Positions 1 to 9,941 of a DNA stretch of 38,289 nucleotides are shown here, piece by piece. A model generated the notes under the pieces. That model worked only from the letters and a program-made list of their open reading frames with translations, ran no database searches and was not told the DNA's origin. Source of the stretch: Nemertoderma westbladi. Taxonomy: Eukaryota; Xenacoelomorpha; Nemertodermatida; Nemertodermatidae. How positions within the stretch are numbered: the first letter of the stretch is position 1; each line of letters starts with the position of its first letter. The stretch covers positions 1-38,289 of the forward strand of contig JAUCBJ010004779.1 of the NCBI GenBank assembly GCA_032718475.1, read 5' to 3'. The position numbers and the translations under genes are program-made.

Positions 1-404
1 AACTGTCAAAGGTCTTAAAAGCGCAAACAGACGTCAGCATGTTCATTTATAGGTGCTAGAAGAGATATAGCAGAAGAGTAAATAGCTTTCCTATTTTAAT
101 TGTTCGAAGCCCCCGAAGGCCCGTAGCACGACCTTCTTTTTCAGTTACCAGTCACCATGCTTCAGTGATTATTTTTTCTATCATCTTTACACTATGCTGC
201 CGCTGGTGAATGCCTACCACTTCATTCGTTCGTGCAATTTTATCACTTATCAATACTGCGTCATCTAATCTGCGTCCCTTAATCAATACTGCGTCATTTT
301 TTGCCTTGTTGTATGTACCGGTATATATTTTAACCAACTTTATAGACATAAAAGTTATACGGATGATAAGATTATAGTTCGAAACTATATTTTTTAAATA
401 AGCA
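1..404. other. Non-coding flank, nothing recognised
   Basis: AT-rich sequence with no convincing coding signal. A 65-codon open frame on the minus strand (152-349) has no recognisable motif and I do not call it. The stretch ends at the TTAA that starts the first TTAA-family element. Confidence 0.4.
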
Positions 405-408
405 TTAA

Positions 409-1071
409 CCCTATTAAATTCGGGGGGCGGGGGGGGGGGGGGGGGGGGGGGGGGTGGGTTCCATATGACCCGCCCCGTGGTTTTTTGTTATAACTCTGAA
501 ACAAACGTAAGTGTAAATCTGAAATTTTATGACTTTTCCTAAAAATATATTGTCTTCCTAATAGTGAAAACCGTTTTCAAAAATATTGGGAAGTTTTCGA
601 GTTATCGCACCATTTTTTAACCCTTCTTTTGGCACTTTTTTTGAGACGTTTTTGAAAATGACATTTCATGAAATCTGATTGTATTTAAGAAATATGATTG
701 TATGAATATTATTTGTAACATCCCTATTTTTAATTTACACCGGTTTTTTGGTGTTTGGAAGTTGATGGAATTCATATAAATTAATTTAGAAATTTCAGAC
801 ATGGATTTTTCGTCGGGTTCCAAATTTTGGTGCCAGCACCAAATGTTGAAATATGTCAATTTTGTAAAATGATTGTTAAACCGGTTTTTTGCGGAATAGG
901 GTTTATTTGGGGTTCTGGTTTCGATAGAATATGTAAGAATTGCACCGGGAGTATCAAACTTTTATATTTTGGGGTTGTTTGTAAAATTTGGTGCCAGCAC
1001 GACATTTTGAAAATCAATTCAATAGTTCAATTGCTTGTGACAACTTCTTTCCCGCGTTTTAGAGGTTTATG
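409..1071 (+). mobile_element. TTAA-family DNA element, left end only (copy 1)
   Basis: This starts directly after a TTAA (405-408) with CCCTATTAAA. It then matches the left part of the copy at 34678-37735 in the same orientation: the oligo-G tract with a GTCATATGAC-like centre, the CTGAAACAAACG stretch, and palindrome-bearing repeats at 829 and 990, 161 bp apart. Similarity stops near 1071, where GC-richer, coding-like sequence begins, and the expected right half is absent here. Ends of the form CCC(T)A next to TTAA are typical of the piggyBac superfamily. No transposase is present, so this is a truncated non-autonomous copy. Superfamily assignment is inference from the ends and target site only. 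Confidence 0.7.
421..476. repeat. Subterminal oligo-G tract/hairpin of TTAA copy 1
   Basis: A run of more than 25 G with few interruptions is followed by a short centre and CCCGCCCC. The same layout, (G)n-GTCAATATGAC-(C)n, recurs near the ends of the other family members at about 2690-2735, 4193-4215, 34690-34725 and 37655-37695. It can fold into a GC-only hairpin. Exact homopolymer lengths may be unreliable in the assembly. Confidence 0.6.
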
Positions 1072-1084
1072 CACCATACAGATG

Positions 1085-2599
1085 ATGGAAGAAATACAAG
1101 GCGGATAGGGAGGAGGAAAGGAAGCAGGAAGAGGCCGCTAGGAAAGAGAGGAGGAAGGCAGCAGGCAGAGAGGAAGCAGAAAGAGGACGAGATTACGATT
1201 TTGAGATAGGGCTTGGAGGCCTTGGGTGAGGTTTGGCTGGAAGATGAGATAGAGTGGATGGAGGAAACGCCGATACAGTCGACATCTGGATTGCAGGGGA
1301 TGCCGATACCCATGGGGTCCGAGGGTGAATTCGAAATGAAGAGACCGAGAGCGGCGGAAGGGTGGAGTGTTACGGGTGAGTACCAGGCTGGGAAGGGAAT
1401 ACCGGGTTTGGAACCACTTGTGGTAGAAGAGGTGGAAGGAGACGAGTTTGTGGATATGCCACAGATAGAGAGGATCGGTCGGGTGGACACGGACTGTGTG
1501 GATGGGAGAGTGGTGACAGCTAGTGGGGCGAGAGCGTTCTGGGAACCCCCCGGCAAGCGAGCCTGGGAACATGGAGAGCCAGCGATGAATTTCCCGGCGA
1601 ATACGATTCGGCTGGGCGAGCAACCGGGGACAGCACTACAGGTGGTGTTTGGGGAGACGATGCCGAGGGAGGAAGAGAGGAGAGGGGAGGGAGGACATCG
1701 ACATGGGTGGGGACAACAAGGTGGAGATGTTCACATATCAGCGGCTCCACAGACCCAGGCGTTTGCGTGGAGCCAAGGACGAGTTTGGGCGGCAGACTGT
1801 GATAGACGGCTGTGACTACTGTGGGCGGTTAACCCACCAGCGGAAGAACTGTCTGTATCATTACGAGAAGGGGGCGACATGTCTGTACTGCCATGACTCT
1901 ACCCATATGATGGGCGCATGCCCGGAGCTGCACCATGGATGTGGCAAGTACAGATTTAGGGGGCATTTTTAGCGCCAGTGTGACTGGATGGATGACGAGG
2001 AGAAGTTCTGCATTTACGAGGACTGGGCCGATGTTGCTGTCATGACCAGACAGAGGATGAAGGCCCAGGAGTTCTGGTGGGGGTTCTTTAACATTACCAA
2101 CAGGCCCACCAGTAGATTACCATGGAGGAGACTCCCATTCACCTACCAGGAGGTAGCGACAGTGGCATCACATGGAGGGGTTATTAACACCCAAAGGTAC
2201 CTCGACAGGTGGTCGCCGGAGAATAGGATGGGCAATTCTGCGAGTTTGGGTTTAGAGGTTGAATAACGGTGCTGTCTGTGAGGAGTGGAGGTACTCGTTC
2301 ACCCCTCTTGTTGGCACCACAGATGAGGTCTGGTCCAAGGATGCCGGGATTTTTATAAGGCACCTTGCCAAGACCCTGGTAGCACGGCATGAAGGGATGC
2401 GTCTTTGCGGATACGTGATGGGTGCGTGAGGGGTGGTGTATGCAGAGGCCATCAGTGCGCACTGCTGAGGTCGAACTCATTGTGTTTGTGTGGTGGTTGT
2501 AGACCATGGAGTGGACTTGGATTCGGGGATGGTGCTGGCCTTCGGGGTTCAGACCTTCCAGGCTCCTACTAACATTACATATTTTATGTACATATGATC
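1085..2599 (+). pseudogene. Decayed zinc-knuckle protein gene (unrecognised, gag-like)
   Basis: Coding-like, GC-richer DNA between two TTAA elements. The likely protein runs through several frames. A Glu/Arg-rich helical segment lies in frame 3 (1089-1229), an acidic segment follows in frame 1 (1213-1815), then two CCHC-like knuckles in frame 2 (CDYCGRLTHQRKNC and CLYCHDSTHMMGAC, about 1814-1920). An in-frame TAG at 1970-1972 interrupts the frame, which continues to 2266. A further coding stretch in the third frame (about 2265-2599) contains at least two more stops. Tandem CxxCx4Hx4C knuckles suit a nucleic-acid-binding Gag or LINE ORF1 protein, but I recognise no family. The frame changes and stops indicate a pseudogene. 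It could be the ORF1 of the same kind of retroelement that left the RT at 35213-36559; that link is speculation. Confidence 0.5.
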
Positions 2600-2648
2600 A
2601 ACTGAATTTTTTTATTTTATTTTTAATTGTATCACTGGCGTCGGTTAA

Positions 2649-4228
2649 CCCTATTAGTACCGGGCTATAAAATGTTGTACAAATACCGGGGGGGGGGGGG
2701 GGGGGGGTCACATTGACCCCCCCCCCCCCCCCCTCTAAAATCTACAAATTTTTATGAAATCGTCTGATTTTTTGTTTGTACGTAGGTATCACTAGCCTGG
2801 ACCCGACCGAAAAAAAAAATTTTCGAAAAAATTTACTGGGGTGGTCATATTGCAGCACTAAAATTACAAGTAGTGCACAATTTGCACAAAATTTGAAAGT
2901 TACATTTTTCGGCTAATTGTTTTTCAATACAGGTTTTCTGGGGCGCAAAATACATTGGAAAATATTTAAAAATGATATGATTACTATAAATGGCTGTTTA
3001 GTCCTCTCTGCGTAGGAAAATAATGAAAAAAACAAGTAACCAGCACTTTTCAGTTAGAACACAAAATTTTTAATTCATTTATACGATGCTATAAATTCAC
3101 ATTTTCAGGTTTTCTAGGGCGCTGATTCTAATGGAATACATTTCTAATATGCCAGATCATTGCTACTTGTATTTTTCGGCGTAATATGGCGAATTTTGGT
3201 GCTAGCACCAAATTTCGTACCCATCCCCAAAAAGTACAAGTTTTCCATGTCCAGTGCTGTTTTTATTGATTCCATCGGATACAGGACCCTCATAAACCCG
3301 TATAACGCAGGAAACAAGATGATACTATCTTCTGATCAATTTGCTTAATTTCCAAAATTTGGTGCTGGCACAACAATTTTCACCCACCGGCGAAAAATAC
3401 AAGTTTGAAAACTCTTATGAAATTTTTACTAATTCCATTGAATTCAGAACCGAACCCTCACAAACCCGTATAACGCAAGAAACAAAGTGACACAATTAAT
3501 TTATATATTTGATGGTTTTCAAAATGTGGTGCTAGCACCACATTTTGCACCCACTTCCGAAAAATACAAGTTTGAGATGTCTAGTTCAATAATTATATAT
3601 TCAATTGAATTCAGAACAGCCATAACTAAAACGCAAGAAATAAATTGTCACAAGCAATTTCATCTATTGAATGGATTTTCAAAATTTCGTGCTAGCACCA
3701 AAATTTGCACACAGCACCGAAAAATACAAGTTTGATACGCTTGAGGCAACTCGTATATATTTAATCGAAACCAGAAACCCAAAAAACCCCAATTGCGTAA
3801 TAAACTAGTTTCAAACAATTACTTTACAAAATTGACATTTTTCAAAATTTGGTGCTGGCACCAAAAATTGCCATCCGCCTAAAAAAACAAGTTTGAAATT
3901 TCTAAATCAATTTATATGAATTCCATCCAATTGCAAACACCAAAAAACCGGTGTAAATCAAAAATAGAGATGTTACAATTCATATTTAATGAAATGTAAT
4001 TTTCAAAAAACGTCTCAAAAAAGTGCCAAAATTAGGGTTAAAAAATGGTGCTATAACTCGAAAACTACCAGATATTTTTTAAAACGGTTTTAACTACTAG
4101 GAATACAATAGATTTTTAGGAAAAGTCATAAAATTTCAGATTCCCAACTGCGTTTGTTTCAGAATTATAATAAAAAACCACAACGGGGTCATATTGACCC
4201 CCCCCCCCCCCCCCAGGGTTTAATAGGG
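2649..4228 (-). mobile_element. TTAA-family DNA element, complete 1.58 kb copy (copy 2)
   Basis: Flanked by TTAA at 2645-2648 and 4229-4232. Its ends are CCCTATTAGTACCGGGC on the left and, reverse-complemented, CCCTATTAAACCC on the right. It is the reverse complement of the 34678-37735 copy without that copy's 1.48 kb insert, so it shows the plain form of the family. It has inverted ends, subterminal G/C hairpins, and a core of five units of about 163 bp. There is no transposase or other credible reading frame. It is likely a non-autonomous piggyBac-type element moved in trans. The superfamily call rests only on the TTAA target and CCC-starting ends. Confidence 0.8.
3190..3880. repeat. Five tandem ~163 bp core repeats in TTAA copy 2
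   Basis: The palindrome GGTGCTAGCACC or a close variant occurs at about 3198, 3361, 3528, 3688 and 3851, spacings of 160-167 bp. Each is followed by a CACCC...CGAAAAATACAAGTTTGA-like block and a GAATTCAGAACC-like block. The units are diverged. The same array appears in the 34.7-37.7 kb copy and partly in copy 1. Core repeats of about 160 bp inside mobile elements are known from bivalve pearl-type elements, but those are Helitron-like and lack TTAA ends. Confidence 0.8.
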
Positions 4229-4639
4229 TTAAGCAATAACCCATAGTTATCGAGCCACTTCAGAGCACACTTCAAAAATTTTTCGAAGAAATGACGGTTT
4301 TTTTTGTCCGCCGTGTTCGGCGATGGGATAGATTTACAAAAATGTTAGAATTTCGAGTGTCTTAGAATTCCGAATTCCACTCCCTTGGTGCTAAAATAAA
4401 AAAAATCGCCCGTTCCTTCATCGATAAGGCCCCCAGAATCTCAACTAACCATTATATATAATGCATCGATTTTGACTTTGGCTTCTGGAGCTGCTGATGT
4501 ATTCACCTCCCTCACGTCAGCCGTGGCTGCGTCGTGTCTAACGGTAAAATGTTTATCCCACCAAGGTGGACCCACCCCGAAAACATACTTATACGAAAGA
4601 CCACGAGGTAGAGGGAATTCATTAATGAGGTTGAAGAGG

Positions 4640-4690
4640 GGGTATATATGTATGTATATATACATGTATACATGTATACATGTATGATAG
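4640..4690. repeat. ATGTATAC-type microsatellite
   Basis: Alternating purine-pyrimidine AT-rich repeat (tatatgtatgtatatatacatg followed by tandem TATACATG units). Simple sequence with no further meaning seen. Confidence 0.7.
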
Positions 4691-4811
4691 CTCGGTGACT
4701 TTAATTGAGAATGGAAATTAAATTTGATAATTCAAAGTTATATTCTAACAATGGATTCTAGAATTCTTTAATGGGTCAATACCTATAGTTGTCGCAACAA
4801 TAGTAATAAAC

Positions 4812-4920
4812 AGATTCAGCCACGAGCGAATTTTATATCATGAAGGGGGGAGTTGATTTGACTGCATAAATGCAGTTCAAACTACTCCCTCCCCCCTGTT
4901 TCATATATTAGAAGCGATAT
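4812..4920. repeat. Imperfect long hairpin
   Basis: GAGCGAATTTTATATCATGAAGGGGGGAG on the left is imperfectly complementary to CCCTCCCCCCTGTTTCATATATTAGAAGCG-like sequence on the right. The arms meet around TTTGACTGCATAAATGCAGTTCAAA. This may be the remnant of a small palindromic element. Confidence 0.4.
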
Positions 4921-5552
4921 AATATAAGTTGTGTGAATGCAGTTTAATTGTGTGGCTCATGCGCGATTCCATCTCTATTGTTTAATGTGAAATGATGCTT
5001 TTGGCCCTAAGGTTCCCAGCCCAAAACCAACAGCTACAGTTAAAAGAAAATTCAGCGTATTATTATTATTAAACCATACAGCATCTATTTTAACAAATAA
5101 GAGTAAAATTAAAACTGTTTTTCTATTAAAATCAATTATCTATTTCAGGCCCTTTTTGGACCTTATTACCCATATGTTTTTTGTACCCCCATTCGATACG
5201 AATGTTGTCTTTAAAAATTAACTTTTATTTTTAAAAGTATCCTATTTTACACCCTTCTTTCGATTACCGACATCTGTCGAGCCTGAAACCCTACTTTAGA
5301 GCCGTTAATAAAAAAAACAAGACAATTGTCCATTATTGCATCACTATGGCATAGATTTTATCAGAGACTTACATCCCACAAACTACAAAAACATATAGAA
5401 TTTCGACATTAAGCCCAAAATTAGTACAAAGCCAATACGGCCATCAAAATCGAACAAACATAAATTAAATAAAAAACCAAACATAATGAACTGCTCAACA
5501 CACAGGTGTGTATCACAACTCTACCCTAGACCTACTCGACTTACACTAAATG

Positions 5553-5557
5553 ATACC
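5553..5557. repeat. Target-site duplication (left), ATACC
   Basis: ATACC immediately precedes the left LTR and is repeated exactly after the right LTR (16967-16971). A 5 bp duplication fits BEL/Pao integration. Confidence 0.85.
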
Positions 5558-6791
5558 TGTTCGCGCTTTTGAAGACCTTTAGCAGTTTAACCTGCCAAAA
5601 TTTATATGTCTTTTAGTTAATTAACACACCTTTAGCATACGACAATATTTTATGCTAATAAACAAAACATTAGCCGAAGCCAGCCCATGCGCGATCATTC
5701 ACCCGATGGATCTACACCCGGGAGGCTGAATTCGGATGCTTAGATTTTATTATTGCAGTGTAAGGTTGCAGTGTAAACCTATTGTATTATTCGATAGATC
5801 ACTAATATGTAATTTCTGACAGATATTATTAACTTTCGGGAAATATTAACAGTTCCTTTAGGACGTGGCGCTCTATCTATTTAAACAGAGCTAGGACTTA
5901 TACTAAACGCAACGATAAGGCAACGATTAAAGTATAAGTCGCATTCTTTAGGAAATGCTTTGTTACCAGTCACATCACACTCACAATCATGCACACTATT
6001 CTGCCGACCGTCAGTATATTTGATCACACATAAAGAGAACAGCAATTGACTCAGGTAGTGTCTACTAAATAACATTAGATTCAATACACACCACATTGAT
6101 ATAAATCGCAATTGTTATATATAGCCCGCCTCTCTAACCTGTAGTGTATCAAGAAAAATTGGGAATTTTGGGTGATTTATCCGTATTCTCCAAAGAGCAA
6201 TATTTCCATCAACAAATAGATACAATTAATAACTGACGGTAAATAGCAGTACAAACAATATGATTAGTGCAGTTAAATTAAGTGAGGTAACAGCGCCGGT
6301 AACAGTTATACTTTCTATAATCTAAGCAGTTTACTAGAGTTCTTCCCAAAAAGCCGGTGTTTCTGGCTTAGACAGCAATAACAACAAAGTATCAAGTAAA
6401 AACAGTAAGACTGAACACTCTCCTTATGATCGGCCGAAAAGCTACACGTCGACAGGAAAAAACGCTCTGATTGGCTCAAGCCAAACAAAGAACCATGCAT
6501 CCAATGGCTGTTTCCATGTCAGCAACCAGCTGTTAGATGTCGTAATATGAATCATCACGGCTAAGCTGTGAAAGGTATTTGGTGCATTGCAGGTTTTTTG
6601 CCTTACCATGTCCGCTAAAACACGTATATAGCAGAATGACTTTTATGTCCGTTAAAACACCTGTAACGGTACCTTGCGGGCGAGGGGAATATATATACAG
6701 TTAGAGAACCTTTTTAGAGTATTCCAGCGCCTGGGGGGAAACTGGATTGCGAAGCAAAAGGGGCCAGTTATATCCCACAGAAGCTTTTACA
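5558..6791 (-). repeat. LTR (3' LTR of the minus-strand element)
   Basis: 1234 bp, TG...CA ends. It is nearly identical to 15732-16966. The differences seen are around 5921-5926 (small substitution/indel), 6170 (G against T) and 6293 (G against C). An AATAAA on the minus strand (5746-5751) is a candidate poly(A) signal. The short open frames inside (5881-6111, 6315-6500) occur in both LTR copies but lack protein features. Confidence 0.93.
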
Positions 6792-6869
6792 CCGCTCCCA
6801 GAAAATGGGATTTAAGTCTATAAAATATACAAAATCACAGTTTCTAAAATATAAAAATACTCTAAACAG

Positions 6870-7919
6870 TTAGTCTTTCTTGCGCGGACGGCGTTTACGC
6901 AGTTTTTTAAAGCTAGCAAGAGTCCTTTTCTCTTTGGGGCGAGCCACTTTACGAGGAGGGCTATAACTCCTGGGTGAAGGGTGCAATATGATTGCATCAG
7001 AAGGTATGGGATTGCGATCGGTATATCCGCCGGTCGAAGTACCGGGTTGATTGACATCAACGTCCGGGGAGAGGGGTCTAACGGCTTTGAGAGCTCGTTT
7101 CAAGACAGCCGCTCTTACGGGTCCTTTACGAGTGGTCTGAACGAGGGCCGTGGGTGGACCATAGGCAGTTAGAAACTTCCTTGGTTTAATGGTTCTTTCC
7201 AACTCGCGTTCGCGGGCTCGGTATTCGTAAGGCCGTCGATATACTTCCTGTAACTCAGGGTGTGAGTTAACAAACAATTCTCCATAGTCCGGATCCTGAC
7301 GGATATGATTGATTAAGTTATAGGAATGAAGGTCGCTAGGATTAACACTCCTGAGAAATTTGCGTACGAATTTGGTTGAAATACATTCTCCGACGCGCTT
7401 CAGTAGCTCGTAACTTGATATGCGTGATTTCTGTTCAACCGAAGCGAATAGATAAGGATGTAACGCATAAACTCTTTCGTAAGCGCGTCCGGGATAATAG
7501 CGATGGCGCGAATCACAATATAAATCAGTGTTCGCTTCCCAAGCTCTGATGTAACGTAGTGTGATCATTTCATCTACGCTCTCTAAATCATGATTAAAGG
7601 GACAATCAAAGCTGGCGTGTCCTTTTAATTGACAATGATGGCATTGAGTCATAAATTGAGGGCAAACCGCAAAAATGTGCAAATTATTAAATCTGCAATA
7701 CGCGCAATAAATTTCCATCGCCGGTTGTTCGGGGAAATAGGAACAGCGGACGTTTGTGTCCATGGGCGTAACATTGTCTCTCGATGCGCATAACCGACAA
7801 CGTTGCCGAGAAACATAGTTGGCATGGCGATAATCGTACGCAGTGAGACACTGTGGACCTTGATACCATTCTAGGATGTAATCGTTGTCGCTGTTCCGAG
7901 CGCGATAGGCTGAATCTCC
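6870..7919 (-). CDS. Cys/His-rich basic protein in env position, downstream part (ATG at 7763)
   Basis: This frame is open from 7919, directly after the TGA at 7922-7920, to a stop at 6870. The first ATG is at 7763 and gives 297 residues. Upstream of that ATG the frame already looks coding, with CxxC-type pairs (RCRLCASRDN). It continues into YCAYCRFNNLHIFAVC and QCHHCQLKGHASFDC, which are knuckle-like zinc-binding clusters. After a helical, charged middle comes a strongly basic tail (KKLRKRRPRKKD). I see no signal peptide or membrane segment, so it does not look like an envelope glycoprotein. A nucleic-acid-binding accessory or second nucleocapsid-like protein is an inference. The family is not recognised. 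It is in the same frame as 7920-8318. Confidence 0.7.
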   Translation of the reverse strand, partial: GDSAYRARNSDNDYILEWYQGPQCLTAYDYRHANYVSRQRCRLCASRDNVTPMDTNVRCSYFPEQPAMEIYCAYCRFNNLHIFAVCPQFMTQCHHCQLKGHASFDCPFNHDLESVDEMITLRYIRAWEANTDLYCDSRHRYYPGRAYERVYALHPYLFASVEQKSRISSYELLKRVGECISTKFVRKFLRSVNPSDLHSYNLINHIRQDPDYGELFVNSHPELQEVYRRPYEYRARERELERTIKPRKFLTAYGPPTALVQTTRKGPVRAAVLKRALKAVRPLSPDVDVNQPGTSTGGYTDRNPIPSDAIILHPSPRSYSPPRKVARPKEKRTLASFKKLRKRRPRKKD

Positions 7920-8318
7920 TCAGATTCTAGACATATTGGTTCGTCTTCCCAGTCTGTTACGAATAGAATTTTCGTGATCTATTCTCGTTTTATCGTTACG
8001 ACGCCGCTGGGTATGATATTTAAATAGAACCATTTCCCTTTCGGTGTCTACATCGTCCGTATCATGTAAATCGATAGGATGGCCGGTAGTTAAGAAGTCC
8101 ATATACGTACCATTACGATGCGTATAGCGAGCGGTTAATTTTCGATAGTCCAATTCACGCGTAAGTTGCTCTTGGGACATCGGCGGTTCGATATAACGAC
8201 CATCATCCTCCGTAATAGTCGGATCGGCTTCACCGCTTATCAAGCTATCCACAAACGCTTGCAAAGGTAGAGTATATCGCTCTCTAATACCAAGGTCATC
8301 TTCTATCAATTCCGTCAT
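7920..8318 (-). CDS. N-terminal part of the env-position frame, ended by an in-frame TGA
   Basis: ATG at 8318-8316 followed by 132 codons to TGA (7922-7920). It is acidic at the start (MTELIEDDLGIRERYT) and Arg/Asp-rich later (TDDVDTEREMVLFKYHTQRR). The frame continues uninterrupted after the TGA into 6870-7919, so the pair reads as one 483-codon frame with a single internal stop. The context is ATC TGA GGA. It could be a nonsense mutation, programmed readthrough, or two separate proteins. No known domain is recognised. Confidence 0.6.
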   Translation of the reverse strand: MTELIEDDLGIRERYTLPLQAFVDSLISGEADPTITEDDGRYIEPPMSQEQLTRELDYRKLTARYTHRNGTYMDFLTTGHPIDLHDTDDVDTEREMVLFKYHTQRRRNDKTRIDHENSIRNRLGRRTNMSRI

Positions 8319-9941
8319 ATCTGCTATCTGAGTTTATTAATATCAATATGAGTTAATATTTTAGGCAAGCGGGCGTCGCTGCCTACTAGACCTTTGCCCC
8401 CGGACAGTGGGTTTCTCAGCGCCGATGTACCGCTGTCGCAGTGTTTACGCCAACATGTAGCAACAGCACGACAACGATAACCGGCACAAGTCCCACCACT
8501 GTCCGTCCCAAAAGCTTGAATCCACTTGAGGTTATCTCGGTAGAGTTAGGGCTATTTTACAATTGCGATTAGCTACTGTAAACACACTTTAGTAGTAACA
8601 TTCACCTATAAACGCACAAATTCCATACAATCATTACTTATTGCACACATGCATGCCATTTGTCCGTTAGTCAGTGTCTTCCAGAATGTCACGTTATTAC
8701 TATGTATCCTTGGATACTAATAGTGCGCTATGTATACTCTTATGCTACGCAATGGGGCAAGCTTTTATTGGTCCTTTAACTTGTTTCTAATTCTAGCGTG
8801 GGTGTTGCCATGGTGACATTATGGAAAACTAGCGGTAGAATTAGGGCAATCCTCAGGCATACAGATCTGGGATGTTATTTAATAGTAATTCTTTAATTGT
8901 CAATATCCTCTTTATGCATGATTTTATAAATTTTATCGGCTATTGACTATATGTTGGAGATTCTCACACTCTAGTACACTCAATATGAATCTCCGCTCCC
9001 ATGATCTATTAATTACTGGAATTTTGGGAATGTTATAAATTGTACAAAATGACAATTTATGAAATTCATTTGAATATGAATTTAAATTTATTCCCGTGAA
9101 TTTTATTATTTGATGTTAAATTGACATAAATTTTATTCCAGAGCATATCTGGGGACTTAGGATCCTTAATTCTATAAAATAGTCCTTCTAAGAATATCGG
9201 TAAATACTGCGATATCTTAATTGACTAGAAATTTTAAAGGATCGGGATTTTACAGATTTTAATAAATATTAAATTAATATTTAGGATGGGCACCGATTTA
9301 TTCCAGAACTTGTCTGGGGACGTTAACCACTGATTCTAGAATTTGTCTTTCAAGTATATCGGTGGGTGCCGCGATATCTTAATCGACTAGAATTACAGAT
9401 GGTCAAAAGGTTTAACAGCTTTATTTGCGTTTTACGCTACTGTTAGAGGGACATCACGCTACTATATGTATTATTTGTTATAAGGTAGAAGAGCAATATC
9501 GCACGAAGCAATGTCAGTGTGAAGAGGCAAGTCGTTTCCAAGGTCTACCCAGAGCTTGGTTTAGCCGAGACACGAGGATCTGAACTTTGCATTCCTAATA
9601 CTCTGCCTACCAATAATACTTGAATATAGTAGTGGCTTTATTGTACTTTAATAAGTACTGACATGTCATCTTACTATAGTCTCGCATTTATAATATAATA
9701 CGGACAGTAAGGAAAGAGAAAAATAATTATTTCTTGCCGTCGCACTAAATATATTATAAGTAATTAAGTACGTAATAAACACTAATATATTGCACTAATT
9801 TACTAAATAATCGCTAAAATAACATTCTACTAAATAAAATTAAAGAAAACGATTATAATAAAATTACGTAATAATACATACATAAATATAAAATAAAAAC
9901 AAATATAAAATGATATAGTCACACACCCACTCCATATGTTA
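8319..9941 (-). other. Non-coding internal region between pol remnant and env-position frame
   Basis: 1.6 kb inside the LTR element without a credible frame on either strand. In an intact BEL element this side of pol would carry RNase H and integrase, so part of their loss falls at the junction with the frame ending at 9942. A diverged duplication (9133-9236 and 9296-9396) is the only structure seen. Confidence 0.6.
9133..9396. repeat. Diverged tandem duplication, ~165 bp period
   Basis: TTATTCCAGAGCATATCTGG (about 9133) recurs as TTATTCCAGAACTTGTCTGG (about 9299). Both are followed by a GAATATCGG/GTATATCGG block and by GCGATATCTTAATTGACTAG or its C variant. Two units lie in the non-coding part of the LTR element. 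Confidence 0.7.

Larger units (their letters stand above)
4233..5552. other. Gene-free stretch between TTAA copy 2 and the LTR retrotransposon
   Basis: No coding region is supported. It contains a short AT microsatellite (4640-4690) and an imperfect hairpin (about 4812-4920), listed separately. The short open frames at 4441-4687 on both strands overlap each other and show no protein motif. Confidence 0.4.

Noticed and set aside
1059-1623. Minus-strand open frames of 161 and 165 codons opposite the zinc-knuckle region
   Set aside because: They are Ser/Pro/Leu-rich shadows of a purine-rich coding strand; the plus strand has the Cys/His motifs.
3160-3735. Short open frames in the TTAA element (62 and 82 codons)
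   Set aside because: They recur because the 163 bp units recur; composition and lack of motifs speak against coding.
2690-4215. CRISPR array (regularly spaced repeats)
   Set aside because: Units of about 163 bp are contiguous diverged tandem repeats with an 18 bp palindrome, not short repeats with unique spacers, and the genome is eukaryotic.
6870-8318. Retroviral-type envelope glycoprotein
   Set aside because: No signal peptide, membrane anchor or glycoprotein pattern; the product is Cys/His-rich and basic.
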